Shown: positions 8,429 through 17,483, counted from the stretch's first letter. The stretch: DNA of 64,000 bases from Lachnospiraceae bacterium (GCA_017387565.1 JAFOEY010000018.1:1-64000), one strand, 5' to 3'. The notes: generated from the sequence alone by a model not told the origin. Translations and numbers: made by a program.

Positions 8429-9505
8429 TTATTCATCTCCAAAGCTGATGCCAAGCATCTTTGCTTCCTGAATGATGGATGCGTCCGGAGAAACATATTT
8501 TAATTTGCCGGCAACATCTTCCAAAGGAACTTTTACAATCTCACGATTTTTGTAACCTACCATAAATCCGTATTCGCCATTCATAATCAGCTTGCCTGCC
8601 TCGGAACCGAGACGGGATGCAAACACACGGTCATACGGACAGGGGCTTCCACCTCTTTGTGTGTGTCCGGGTACGGTTACTCTTACCTCGCATTTGGATT
8701 TTTTCTGAATCTTGTCCGCAATTTCATAAGAAACTGACGGATAAGGATAATTTTTCATCTTTTCTTTGTATTCTTTTTTGGATAATGCGGCATCTTCTTT
8801 GGAAATTGCACCTTCCGCAACAGCCAGAATGGTAAATTTGCTTCCATTTTTATGACGTCTTTCAATCGCTTCAATGACTTTGTCAATATCATAAGGAATC
8901 TCCGGAATCAGAATGATATCCGCACCGCCTGCAATGCCGGCATTTAAGGTAAGCCACCCAACCTTGTGTCCCATAACTTCCACAATAAATACACGGCCGT
9001 GGGAAGCTGCTGTTGTATGGATGCAGTCAATGGCATCGGTCGCAACATTTACAGCACTCTGGAAACCAAAGGTCATATCCGTTCCGTATAAGTCATTATC
9101 GATTGTTTTGGGCAGTGTAACAACATTTAGGCCTTCTTCTCTTAAAAGGTTCGCTGTCTTGTGCGTTCCGTTACCACCCAAGATAACCAGGCAATCTAAA
9201 CGAAGCTTATAATAGTTTTGCTTCATTGCCTCTACTTTATCCAAACCGTTTTCATCGGGATCTTTTATCGTCTTAAAAGGAGTACGACTGCTTCCGAGAA
9301 TGGTTCCGCCCTTTGTCAGAATACCGGAAAAATCTTTGCTGGTAAGCATCGTAAAGTCACCATAAATCAATCCTTTGTAACCATCTATAAAACCATAAAT
9401 CTCAACATCCTCTTTGGAATTTGTGACACTTTTTACTACACCTCTCATAGCAGCATTTAAAGCCTGGCAGTCTCCACCGCTGGTCAGCATACCAATTCTC
9501 TTCAT
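8429..9505 (-). CDS. pfkA: 6-phosphofructokinase
   Basis: A 358-residue phosphofructokinase that phosphorylates fructose 6-phosphate in glycolysis. It shows the N-terminal loop GMLTSGGDCQALNAAMRG, the phosphate-donor motif GGNGTHKTA, the substrate motif PKTIDNDLYGTDMTFG and MGHKVGWLTL. The donor site has Gly at the position equivalent to E. coli 104 and Lys at the position equivalent to 124 (PKTIDND). Gly favours ATP, while Lys is typical of the PPi/group III branch, so donor specificity is not certain. AAAGGAGG precedes the ATG. It is probably the promoter-proximal gene of the dnaX-recR run. Confidence 0.9.
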   Translation of the reverse strand: MKRIGMLTSGGDCQALNAAMRGVVKSVTNSKEDVEIYGFIDGYKGLIYGDFTMLTSKDFSGILTKGGTILGSSRTPFKTIKDPDENGLDKVEAMKQNYYKLRLDCLVILGGNGTHKTANLLREEGLNVVTLPKTIDNDLYGTDMTFGFQSAVNVATDAIDCIHTTAASHGRVFIVEVMGHKVGWLTLNAGIAGGADIILIPEIPYDIDKVIEAIERRHKNGSKFTILAVAEGAISKEDAALSKKEYKEKMKNYPYPSVSYEIADKIQKKSKCEVRVTVPGHTQRGGSPCPYDRVFASRLGSEAGKLIMNGEYGFMVGYKNREIVKVPLEDVAGKLKYVSPDASIIQEAKMLGISFGDE

Positions 9506-9572
9506 ATTACGTCCTCCTTTTATGTCTTTTATTATGTAAGATCCGGATGATCCAACGACCTTTTTCTAAAAT

Positions 9573-9601
9573 ATTTTATCATCTCTGATTATAAATTTCA
9601 A
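9573..9601 (-). promoter_or_regulatory. pfkA promoter
   Basis: Minus strand: TTGAAA (596-601 of this kilobase), 17-base spacer, TAAAAT (573-578). It lies about 70 bases before the pfkA start. Confidence 0.5.
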
Positions 9602-9620
9602 ACTCTAGTGCAATGATTTC

Positions 9621-9649
9621 TTGGCGATTTCTCAAGAATTTGTTAAAAT
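9621..9649 (+). promoter_or_regulatory. Promoter for the RluA-type gene
   Basis: Plus strand: TTGGCG (9621-9626), 17-base spacer, TAAAAT (9644-9649), about 45 bases before the start of the pseudouridine synthase gene. It is divergent from the pfkA promoter. Confidence 0.45.
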
Positions 9650-9695
9650 GATGCAATAATAATCATTTTTCGAAAAGGAAATATTACACTGCCAT

Positions 9696-10628
9696 ATGAC
9701 AAAAGAAAGAATTATTCATTATCAGATACAGGACATATATGAAGGTCATAAAATATCTGAATTTTTAAGAAATCAGGGGATTTCCACCAAGTCTCTGATT
9801 AAATTAAAAAGTGATGTATCCAATGTCTGTCTCAACAACGAAGCCGGATTTATCAACCGCATTCTTTCAAAAGATGATTTGCTGACTATTTATGTAAGAG
9901 AGCAGGAATCATCCAAAAAAATACCGCCGGTTGATTTACCTTTGTCCATAGTTTATGAGGACGAAGATATTCTTGTATTAAACAAGCCTGCCAACATGCC
10001 AATTCATCCTTCCATGAACAATTACGAAAATACCTTGGGAAATGCAGTTGCCTATTATTTTAAAGAAAAAAAGGAACCTTTTATTTTTCGCTGCATCAAC
10101 CGCTTAGACCGTGATACTTCAGGATTGACGATTTTAGCAAAGCATTATTTGAGTTGTGGAATTCTATATGATGAGATGGAACAAAGAAGAATTGACAGAA
10201 CTTATTATGCCATTGTTTTACAAAATACGGTTCCCAATGCCCCTTTTTCGTGTGAACTCGCATCCGATGGAACGATTGATCTGCCTCTTGGAAGGAAACC
10301 CGATTCGGCAATTGAACGGATGGTTGATTCAAAAGATGGCGATAAGGCCATCACTCATTACCGTATTCTGGCAACGAGCAATGGCCTTTGTCTTTTAGAA
10401 TTACATTTAGATACCGGGCGAACCCATCAGATCCGTGTCCATATGCAGGCAATCGGGCATCCTCTTATCGGAGATTTTTTATACAATCCCGAAGATACGC
10501 ATATGACTCGTCAGGCTCTGCATGCGGGAAAATTGTCCTTTCGGCATCCGATTACAAAAGAAGTCCTTTCTTTTATTGCACCCATGCCGGAGGATATGAA
10601 ATTATTTTTTCCTGCTTTTTCTCTCTAA
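9696..10628 (+). CDS. RluA family pseudouridine synthase
   Basis: A 310-residue RNA pseudouridine synthase. An N-terminal S4-like region (EGHKISEFLRNQGISTKSLIKLKSD) precedes the catalytic core with the RluA motif INRLDRDTSGLTILAKH, whose Asp is the nucleophile. Later motifs are ERRIDRTYYAIVLQ-type and LDTGRTHQIRVHMQAIGHPLIGD. The exact RNA target (23S rRNA or tRNA position) cannot be told from sequence reading. It is the only plus-strand gene in this region and converges on the ABC transporter. Confidence 0.93.
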   Translation: MTKERIIHYQIQDIYEGHKISEFLRNQGISTKSLIKLKSDVSNVCLNNEAGFINRILSKDDLLTIYVREQESSKKIPPVDLPLSIVYEDEDILVLNKPANMPIHPSMNNYENTLGNAVAYYFKEKKEPFIFRCINRLDRDTSGLTILAKHYLSCGILYDEMEQRRIDRTYYAIVLQNTVPNAPFSCELASDGTIDLPLGRKPDSAIERMVDSKDGDKAITHYRILATSNGLCLLELHLDTGRTHQIRVHMQAIGHPLIGDFLYNPEDTHMTRQALHAGKLSFRHPITKEVLSFIAPMPEDMKLFFPAFSL

Positions 10629-10637
10629 GAAATGTAA

Positions 10638-11372
10638 TTATTCAACCGCTTTCTTACGAATCATTTGCCAAGAGATTATTAAAAACACAGCAAGCACTGC
10701 TAATCCAAGCAAAATCCATACCGGTTTTGGAACTCCTATAACAGCCATCACCATCCTAAACAGGACTTCCTGCATGCCATTTTGAGGCCCTTCTTTTATA
10801 ATATCATGAATATATCCGGGAGCCATACAACCAACCATCCAAAGAGCCCAGATAATCCAGAAGCCCTTTGAATTGCCGTATTTAAGCAACAATGCTCCCA
10901 AAAACATCCGAAAGACAGGCGCACAAATGACAACACAAAGTAAAACTACCATAAGAACTTTAGTAGAAAACAATTCCTCATAGACATACTGTCTGTAAAA
11001 AGGAATTTTTAATATCGCCAGCTCAATATAATACAGAACGCAAATTGCCAGCATACTGATGCCGATAAAAGCATAAGAAGAGAACATTTCCTGTAAAAAG
11101 AATTTCTTTCTTGTCATACCAAAGCCAATGAATTTATTAAAGTTGGTATTTATCTCACTCATTCCCCAAAATACATAGACTGCAAAGAATAAAATCAACG
11201 ACATCAAAGTCCCTACAACTGCAACTGTATATTCATTATCTTTTACAATACCCGCATTGTATAAAATGCTCATAACCAGCAAAAGTATGGAGCCGAATGC
11301 AAACCCGATTAACATGGTTAAAAGATATATATTTAACGTGTTTTTTCTCAATTGAATTCCCTGTATTAACAT
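10638..11372 (-). CDS. ABC-2 type transporter permease
   Basis: A 244-residue membrane protein with about six hydrophobic helices and no soluble domain, fitting an ABC-2 permease. It is the last gene of the run GntR regulator-ATPase-permease-permease. The substrate is unknown; YtrA-linked transporters often respond to envelope stress or antibiotics. It ends with a charged tail (MIRKKAVE). Confidence 0.7.
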   Translation of the reverse strand: MLIQGIQLRKNTLNIYLLTMLIGFAFGSILLLVMSILYNAGIVKDNEYTVAVVGTLMSLILFFAVYVFWGMSEINTNFNKFIGFGMTRKKFFLQEMFSSYAFIGISMLAICVLYYIELAILKIPFYRQYVYEELFSTKVLMVVLLCVVICAPVFRMFLGALLLKYGNSKGFWIIWALWMVGCMAPGYIHDIIKEGPQNGMQEVLFRMVMAVIGVPKPVWILLGLAVLAVFLIISWQMIRKKAVE

Positions 11373-11394
11373 ATCATCATCTCCTGTCCAAAAT

Positions 11395-12036
11395 CTATCT
11401 GACCGAATACTTTTTCAGTCTTATTGTATGGAACACAATACCAAATAGCAGCACAACGACAGCAATGAAAAAGGATGTCGAAAAAATTCCATCTGATACA
11501 GATCCAACTTTTTGCGCAATAATTTCTGCGTTTTCTGTAGTTTTTGTAAAGGCAACCGTTCCAATTCCTATTCCGGCTGCAAAGAGACATCCGAATATTA
11601 CACCAATCCATCGATTTGCATCCCCGATAACAACGATTACTGAATTGAGTCCCAACATCATCATGAATGTGGAAATCTGGGTAATAAACAATTTCATTGT
11701 CAGCATTTCCGGATAAAGAATGGCACAAACCAGTGCATAGATACCGATAGAAATCAGAAGCAAGAGAAACCATCTGATCCAAATGGCAACGCTGACACTC
11801 TTTCTGGTGCATCCCATTCCAATGTAAGTTGGTATACTGTTTGAAATATCCTGCATCGACAGCATATAAATCATAATTGCCTGACTCCAGATTAACAACA
11901 TACCAAGATTAATAAATGTACCGCCACAAAAAAATTTGAAATAGATAAAAAAGAACGCTACCATCATCAACGATCTCAGATATACAAAAGCGGCACCTTT
12001 GAAATCTGCTTTCATAATACGAAACACCTTACTCAT
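11395..12036 (-). CDS. ABC-2 type transporter permease
   Basis: A 213-residue membrane protein with about six transmembrane helices, beginning MSKVFRIMKADFKGAAFVYLRS. The start at 12036 is chosen because AAGGAGGAG lies directly before it and because it overlaps the ATPase stop by 8 bases (ATGAGTAA), a sign of translational coupling. The longer open frame to 12129 runs inside the ATPase gene and reads poorly. It is likely to pair with the second permease to form the channel. Confidence 0.75.
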   Translation of the reverse strand: MSKVFRIMKADFKGAAFVYLRSLMMVAFFFIYFKFFCGGTFINLGMLLIWSQAIMIYMLSMQDISNSIPTYIGMGCTRKSVSVAIWIRWFLLLLISIGIYALVCAILYPEMLTMKLFITQISTFMMMLGLNSVIVVIGDANRWIGVIFGCLFAAGIGIGTVAFTKTTENAEIIAQKVGSVSDGIFSTSFFIAVVVLLFGIVFHTIRLKKYSVR

Positions 12037-12910
12037 AGCTCTCCTCCTTGCCGCAAAGGGCAACAAATACATCCTGTAAAGACAGCGGACGAATATCCAC
12101 ATCACGTCCTTTTGTGTCCGGTTCTTCACCCGGATTCAGTAAAACTGTCACGCCTTTACTGCGTCCGAGTTTTTCCACATGATGCACTTTTTTACCATCA
12201 CAGATAGCATCTACATCTTCTTCTTTTCCACTGATATGAATGGTTCTTTGCAATAAAGAATCAGTTTCTTCTTTTAATAAGACCTTGCCCTCATGAATAA
12301 AGATAACCTCTTCAAATACATTAGCCGCTTCTTCGATAATATGTGTGGAGATAACAAAGGTTCTTTCTCCTTTTGCATATTCATCCAAAAGCACCTTGTA
12401 AAAATATTCTCTGGCAACCACATCCAGTCCGGTTACAGGCTCATCTAAAAAAGTAAATCTTGCACCGCTTGCCAAAGCCACAATAATGGTAACCATGGAC
12501 TGCATACCTTTTGACAATTTGTTCATCCGCATTTTGCGGTCTAAACCAAATTCATTTATCAATTCATCTGCAAGTACTGCATTCCAGTTTGGGTATAAAA
12601 TCGATGCAATTCTTAAATACTCGCAAACCTTACTGGTATTACGACTGTCGGTTGCAGTTGTTGCGATTTCTCTTGAGAAACAGATATCTTTTAACGCTTC
12701 TTCATTTTCCCAGACCTTTTTTCCATCCAGAAGAACTTCTCCGTTTGTTGCTGCATTTTGTGCACTCGCAATGGACAATAACGTTGTTTTACCGGCTCCG
12801 TTTCTTCCGATCAAGCCATAGATTTTTCCATCCTCTAATTCCAAGCTTAATTGATTTAAAGCAACTTTCTTACCATATACCTTACTAACCTGATTTATTG
12901 TCAAACTCAT
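12029..12910 (-). CDS. ABC transporter ATP-binding protein
   Basis: A 293-residue ABC ATPase. Walker A is GLIGRNGAGKTTLL (about 33-46), the signature is a variant LSKGMQSMVTI (normally LSGGQ), and Walker B is ARFTFLDEPVTGLDVVARE, followed by the switch His in VISTHIIEEA. A C-terminal extension of about 70 residues follows. The variant signature is common in the YtrB/BcrA-like branch. It is directly downstream of the YtrA-type regulator. Confidence 0.92.
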   Translation of the reverse strand: MSLTINQVSKVYGKKVALNQLSLELEDGKIYGLIGRNGAGKTTLLSIASAQNAATNGEVLLDGKKVWENEEALKDICFSREIATTATDSRNTSKVCEYLRIASILYPNWNAVLADELINEFGLDRKMRMNKLSKGMQSMVTIIVALASGARFTFLDEPVTGLDVVAREYFYKVLLDEYAKGERTFVISTHIIEEAANVFEEVIFIHEGKVLLKEETDSLLQRTIHISGKEEDVDAICDGKKVHHVEKLGRSKGVTVLLNPGEEPDTKGRDVDIRPLSLQDVFVALCGKEESYE

Positions 12911-13276
12911 TTATTTATCCTCCCTTTCAATCATACGGATTAATTCCGCCTTATCAATTCCAAGTCCCTCTGCTTCCTGCAAAAGGCTTTTGATATATTT
13001 ATCATAAAACTCCGCTTTTCTGCTTTCCCTGATTGCCGCTTTGGCACCACTACTTACAAACATTCCAACACCCCTCTTTTTATATAAAATTCCATTGTCA
13101 ACCAAAAGATTAATCCCTTTGGCAGCAGTTGCCGGATTGATGGTATAAAGCTTTGCCAGCTCATTAGTACTTGGAACACGTTCTTCTTCCATAATGACAT
13201 CCCGCAAAATATCATTTTCAATCATCTCGGCAATCTGTATATAAATCGATTTTTCCTGATTTAGTATTTCTTTCAA
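12911..13276 (-). CDS. GntR family regulator, YtrA type
   Basis: A 121-residue regulator with a GntR winged helix (SIYIQIAEMIENDILRDVIMEEERVPSTNELAKLYTINPATAAKGI) and only a short C-terminal dimerisation helix. That short form is the YtrA subfamily, which usually represses the ABC transporter next to it. Start codon is TTG with AAGGAG six to seven bases upstream. A palindrome right behind the -10 box (13,301-13,324) is the likely self-operator. Confidence 0.88.
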   Translation of the reverse strand: MKEILNQEKSIYIQIAEMIENDILRDVIMEEERVPSTNELAKLYTINPATAAKGINLLVDNGILYKKRGVGMFVSSGAKAAIRESRKAEFYDKYIKSLLQEAEGLGIDKAELIRMIEREDK

Positions 13277-13300
13277 TGCTAACTCCTTTCTTTGTTGTAC

Positions 13301-13350
13301 GGTTCATTACTTATGTAACTAACCATAGCACCAATGAACTGTTATGTCAA
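13301..13350 (-). promoter_or_regulatory. Promoter and operator of the YtrA-ABC operon
   Basis: Minus strand: -35 TTGACA (13,345-13,350), 17-base spacer, -10 TATGGT (13,322-13,327). A 24-bp imperfect palindrome (13,301-13,324; GGTTAGTTAC-ATAA-GTAATGAACC) overlaps the -10 edge and the start point, an ideal place for a repressor. Confidence 0.7.
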
Positions 13351-13411
13351 TATGTTTATTAATATTTTTTTAAACACCATTTTTCGGATTTGTGTTCCCT
13401 CTTTGGGGGAC

Positions 13412-13647
13412 GCAAGTCGTTCTCACAGGATAAAATATATCTTTGCCGCTTCATACTTCGGTTTCCGGTATTTCTAAGCGGCATGCTCACAAAATATATA
13501 TTAAATGCCCGGTTTCAAAACTCAGACTTCGTCTTCGAACAGTTGAAACCGGGCATTATTTTGTTCGCTTATGCCGCTAAGAAATACCAAGAAACCTCGC
13601 CAAATTCCGCGGTCAAAGATATATTTTATTCTGTGAGAGCGACTTGC
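13412..13647. repeat. 236-bp nested inverted repeat
   Basis: The outer arms begin GCAAGTCG and end CGACTTGC, with about 35 paired bases each (13,412-13,446 with 13,613-13,647). Inside are a middle stem (GGTATTTCTAAGCGGCAT with ATGCCGCTAAGAAATACC) and an inner stem (AATGCCCGGTTTCAA with TTGAAACCGGGCATT). It codes for no credible protein. It could be a MITE-like element or a long structured RNA. Confidence 0.75.
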
Positions 13648-13700
13648 TATCCATGATATCTACGAATTGTTTCGCGCTCTGCGCAAGTATGAGAATTTAA

Positions 13701-13771
13701 TAATACCAGGGTCCCAAAGTCATACTTTTTCATGCGAGCATGAAAAGTATGACCTTTTGACCCTGGTATCA
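13701..13771. repeat. Palindromic TIR element, copy B
   Basis: A nearly perfect palindrome from ATACCAGGGTC to GACCCTGGTAT with inner arms AAAGTCATACTTTTTCATGC and GCATGAAAAGTATGAC. In reverse it matches the left half of copy A. It lies behind the stop of the MBL-AroA gene and could act as a terminator. Confidence 0.7.
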
Positions 13772-13786
13772 TATCATATTGCTATA

Positions 13787-15964
13787 TCACAATTTTTTTA
13801 AGGTATCTTCCAACACGTCAAAATATTGTGCAAAGGTCTTTTTGCAACAGGCGGGATTCATAATGTAAATCCCCTCTGTCCGCAAGCCGGTCAGGGCAAA
13901 TGACATCGCCACACGATGATCATCATATGTTGCGACGTCGCAACAGTGTGGAAGCCCCGGATAAATGGTAACAGCATCCTCTTTTTCTTCGACTTGGATG
14001 CCCATTGCGGTCAAATTATCGACAATGGCCCGAATCCGGTCACATTCCTGCAAACGGATATGACCAATTCCGACAATAGAAATAGGAGCATCCGCAAAAG
14101 GGGCAATGGCAGCAAGCGTAAGTGCCTGATCGGAAAACGCAGACATATCTATGGTAAATCCGCCTTTTAATTTTCCGCCTGCAGGACCTTCTAACAGAAT
14201 ATTTCCCAGACACGAATCGGAAAGTTTTTGTGCATCTATTAAAGTCTGATCTATCAGCTTTTTCCTGCATCCCATCTTTTCTAAGAGATCCAGAAACTGC
14301 GTATCTCCCTGAAGCATATCCTCTCTAACACCACTTACCGAAATCTTTGCTCCGAGAATCGCTGCAAGTGCATAAAAATACGCAGCTGCCGACATATCCG
14401 GCTCAACATCATAGGTTAGCGCATGATAACAGTCGGTTCCGGAAAGTTCATAAAATACCTGACCATCTACCTCTTTTTTGATAACAGAAACACCGAAACT
14501 TTTCATCATATCTGCCGTCAAATCCACATAGCTTAATCCATGAGAGCCGACAACTTCAATTTCTGTTTTTTTGCCAAAAGTTCCGGCAGCAATCAGTAAC
14601 GCACTCAAAAATTGAGAACTTTTATCAATATTTACGGATATTTTTTCCGGAATCTTTTCTTTCTTTCCAATACCGACGATATGTAACGGAAAATGACCTT
14701 CTTCTTCCATGCACTCTACAAAAGCACCGGCATTTCTCAAGGTCTCAATCAACGGCTGCATGGGGCGCTTTTTCATCTGGTTGGAAGAATTGACCACATA
14801 GTCTCCTTGTGAAAAAGCAAGCATAGCCACCAAAAATCTGGCTGCGGTTCCTGCGCTTCCTACATATATTTCTGCCTTTTTATTGGGAATATCCCCACCA
14901 AATCCGGTAATCGTAATATCGCTACCAAGTTGTCCATCGCTAACTACTTCTACCGGAAAGCCCAAAGTCCTAATGCACTCCAAAAAATGAGTGGCATCCT
15001 CACTGGTCAGACAACCTTTCAAGGTACTCTTTCCATTTGCCATGGCTGCGATTAAAAGTGCCCTGTTTGTAATCGATTTTGAACCCGGTACCACAACGGA
15101 CACGATTTTATCCGTGTTGGCATTCTCAGCCTTTTTTATCGGATAAAACTCTATGATATCGCCGCTGTTTACCATATGAAGTTTTTCTCCCATAATCGGT
15201 TTCATCATCTCATATGCAGGTATGCCGGTGCAATGACAGGTAAAAAATTGTGTATTACATCTTGCAAGTTCTTTTGCCGTATCCGTAATAATCCGGACTT
15301 CTTCTTCCGAGTAAGCCGTTTTTTTCATATAGTGAAATCCACTGATGACCACATCCGGCTCGCATCCGTAAATTTCCCTAAAACGATCCAAGATGTTCAA
15401 AACACCGTTGTGCGCACAACCGGAAAACAGATATTTCTTCCCTTCCTGCTCTACCACAAGATATTGCTCATGCAAAAATGAATCCTGTCTGATGTCTTTG
15501 CCTACAATTTCCTTTAACCTGAGATTGCTCTTTGAAAAACCTCTTCTTCCGGTAACACTGGAAAATAACGATAATTCTTCATCAATCTTCAGATTTCCAT
15601 CTACTTTTTGAACCTGTCGAAGCTTTGTAATTTCTTTATCAATTCCGATATACTCATTTTCGTTTTCAGCAATTGCATAATACTCTCCATCCGCTGTCGA
15701 CTGCATATAAATCGTTGCATCCGGATTCAAACCTGCAAATCCCAAAATACCACCGGCATGATCATAATGCCCGTGGCTTAGTATCATAACATCCACTTGT
15801 GTCAGATCCACTCCAAGCACCTTTGCATTTTTCAAAAACGATGCATCCGCTCCGGAATCAACCAAGACCTTATGTTTCTTTGTTTCAAAATAGAAACTCA
15901 AGCCATGCTGTGCAATACAGGCCGGATTTCCAATATTATTCTCAATCAGGTTCACAATTTTCAT
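13787..15964 (-). CDS. aroA: Metallo-beta-lactamase / EPSP synthase (AroA) fusion
   Basis: A 725-residue fusion. Residues 1-about 275 form a metallo-beta-lactamase-fold hydrolase with SHGHYDH (His64, His66, Asp68, His69), SGCAHNG (His185) and HCTG (His244). This is the branch that contains the 7,8-dihydropterin phosphate synthase-like enzymes. From about residue 288 to the end is a full-length 3-phosphoshikimate 1-carboxyvinyltransferase with PGSKSITNRALL, GSAGTAARF, NSSNQMKKRPMQPL and DDHRVAMSFAL. AroA makes EPSP in the shikimate pathway. The frame is open throughout, so the fusion is seen directly; what the hydrolase part does is unknown. Confidence 0.92.
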   Translation of the reverse strand: MKIVNLIENNIGNPACIAQHGLSFYFETKKHKVLVDSGADASFLKNAKVLGVDLTQVDVMILSHGHYDHAGGILGFAGLNPDATIYMQSTADGEYYAIAENENEYIGIDKEITKLRQVQKVDGNLKIDEELSLFSSVTGRRGFSKSNLRLKEIVGKDIRQDSFLHEQYLVVEQEGKKYLFSGCAHNGVLNILDRFREIYGCEPDVVISGFHYMKKTAYSEEEVRIITDTAKELARCNTQFFTCHCTGIPAYEMMKPIMGEKLHMVNSGDIIEFYPIKKAENANTDKIVSVVVPGSKSITNRALLIAAMANGKSTLKGCLTSEDATHFLECIRTLGFPVEVVSDGQLGSDITITGFGGDIPNKKAEIYVGSAGTAARFLVAMLAFSQGDYVVNSSNQMKKRPMQPLIETLRNAGAFVECMEEEGHFPLHIVGIGKKEKIPEKISVNIDKSSQFLSALLIAAGTFGKKTEIEVVGSHGLSYVDLTADMMKSFGVSVIKKEVDGQVFYELSGTDCYHALTYDVEPDMSAAAYFYALAAILGAKISVSGVREDMLQGDTQFLDLLEKMGCRKKLIDQTLIDAQKLSDSCLGNILLEGPAGGKLKGGFTIDMSAFSDQALTLAAIAPFADAPISIVGIGHIRLQECDRIRAIVDNLTAMGIQVEEKEDAVTIYPGLPHCCDVATYDDHRVAMSFALTGLRTEGIYIMNPACCKKTFAQYFDVLEDTLKKL

Positions 15965-16020
15965 GATATAATCCTCTGTTCAACCAAAATTCCTTATATT
16001 AAGTAATTAATATACACTAA

Positions 16021-16095
16021 AACAAAACGGCGGTCAACGCTCGTTTGTGTCAATTCACCGCCGTTTGTTTGTGTCAATTCACCGCCGTTTTGTTT
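16021..16095. terminator. Bidirectional terminator with duplicated arm
   Basis: AACAAAACGGCGGT (16,021-16,034) can pair with either of two ACCGCCGTTTTGTTT-like arms, because a 24-bp unit ending in CACCGCCG is present twice in tandem (from 16,044 and 16,068). It serves the isochorismatase-like gene on the minus strand. Confidence 0.65.
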
Positions 16096-16126
16096 ACAAT
16101 AAAATTCTGCTTAAAAGGAAATATAA

Positions 16127-16630
16127 CTATAAAATAACTGCACCTTTTTCCTGCAATTTCTGATAATACTTATCCCTCTGCTTTTCAAATACTGTTCCTA
16201 TATAAGATGTATTTAGAGTAACCTTAAAACCACACTCCAGGGCTCCTAAAGCCGTAAGAGCTACGCATCCTCCTCCATCTACACCAATAACCTCAATCTC
16301 AGTAATTTTCTCTTTTTTTAAAAAAGATATCAATTCCGTATTTGAGAATGCATTACCTTCATATTTCTCAAACACATTATTGCTAACCACCTTTAATTCT
16401 GCTACAAGTTCGGCTTCTTTTGTTCCTTCAAAGCATTTAAAAGGAGCCAACTTGTTAATCAGATTATTTTTCATCAGATTTCTAATATAGATAACAATAT
16501 CTGCATCTGTATTACCAATTGCTGTATTAACCTTATCCAGAAAATCTACTGGATAGTCAAATATTTTTGCATGATTTTTTCCCACAGTTACTTCCTGCAT
16601 ATCAATAACTAATAGCGCTTTACTCATCAT
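16127..16630 (-). CDS. Isochorismatase-like cysteine hydrolase
   Basis: A 167-residue cytoplasmic hydrolase of the isochorismatase superfamily. The catalytic triad can be placed as Asp in LLVIDMQE, Lys in FEKYEGNAF and Cys in VIGVDGGGCVALTALGALE. The substrate is not predictable; related enzymes include nicotinamidases and N-carbamoyl hydrolases. Either of two adjacent ATGs (16,630 or 16,627) could be the start, with GGGGAG just upstream. Confidence 0.88.
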   Translation of the reverse strand: MMSKALLVIDMQEVTVGKNHAKIFDYPVDFLDKVNTAIGNTDADIVIYIRNLMKNNLINKLAPFKCFEGTKEAELVAELKVVSNNVFEKYEGNAFSNTELISFLKKEKITEIEVIGVDGGGCVALTALGALECGFKVTLNTSYIGTVFEKQRDKYYQKLQEKGAVIL

Positions 16631-16665
16631 ATCTCCCCTCGCTGTGAATCGTATTTTTCTTTTGA

Positions 16666-17280
16666 TTATTCTTTAGTAATCATTTTTTTCTGATAGCTTC
16701 TTTTTCCGCAATTAGGACATTTCATATAACGGGTACGACCATAATGCGGTGCCATAAATACCTGAGAGTATGTCGGAACATAACAATGGTTACATTCCTT
16801 ACACTGATAATAGCCGGCTGACTGCTCAATCCGAATTGCAAGCGGGATAAAACCAATCAGAAGCACCAGACTCAACAATATCAATCCTGTCCCCAAGATG
16901 TGATTTTGATTCATCAGATAGGCGCCAACTAAAATTATTGTTGTAAAAGTAATGATGACCAAAATCCCCATGGAAGTCTCCACTTTTAATAAAAACCTTG
17001 TTTTTTCCTCATCTCTCTTTTTGAAATCCAAAATAATTTCCTGTGATGCTCTTGCATATTCTTCCATATCCATATGCTCTCCTTTCAATAACTCATTTAC
17101 GTTAATGGAAAGAAGCTCACAAAGCTCTAACATAATCGACGAATCCGGTAATGATTTTCCGGTTTCCCATTTTGATACAGCACGGTCAGTAATACCTAAC
17201 TCCTCGGCCAATGAAGCTTGTGTATATCCTTTTTCTTTTCTACATGCCGCAATAAACTTTCCAATCTTAATTTGATCCAT
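16666..17280 (-). CDS. XRE HTH protein with membrane helices and zinc ribbon
   Basis: A 204-residue protein. An XRE helix-turn-helix occupies about residues 1-65 (IGKFIAACRKEKGYTQASLAEELGITDRAVSKWETG). Two hydrophobic helices follow (ILVIITFTTIILVGAYL and GLILLSLVLLIGFIPLA). A C-terminal zinc ribbon has CKECNHC and CPNCGKR. The start at 17,280 is preferred because GGAGAAAGAA precedes it; the open frame runs on to 17,394 without a good site. It is probably a membrane-tethered regulator. Confidence 0.8.
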   Translation of the reverse strand: MDQIKIGKFIAACRKEKGYTQASLAEELGITDRAVSKWETGKSLPDSSIMLELCELLSINVNELLKGEHMDMEEYARASQEIILDFKKRDEEKTRFLLKVETSMGILVIITFTTIILVGAYLMNQNHILGTGLILLSLVLLIGFIPLAIRIEQSAGYYQCKECNHCYVPTYSQVFMAPHYGRTRYMKCPNCGKRSYQKKMITKE

Positions 17281-17415
17281 TTCTTTCTCCGTCCTTTCGT
17301 TCGCGTTTGGCTTCTTTCTGATGTGAGCATATGATTTTTTTGTAAAAAAGAACACGAACTGTTGGTTGAATCCCTTGTAAAACAGGCAACTCAACTACCA
17401 GTTGGATAAATTGTT

Positions 17416-17456
17416 TCAAAAAACGGCATAGCCTGGTAAACACCTAACTATGCCGC
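17416..17456 (-). terminator. Aconitase terminator
   Basis: On the minus strand CGGCATAG pairs with CTATGCCG across a 16-base loop, followed by TTTTTT. It is 28 bases after the hydratase stop. Confidence 0.75.
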
Positions 17457-17483
17457 ACTTCTTAAGAATAAAACGTTAATTAT

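Noticed and set aside
13390-13656. 88-codon open frame on the plus strand
   Set aside because: It lies wholly inside the 236-bp inverted repeat and has no ribosome binding site.
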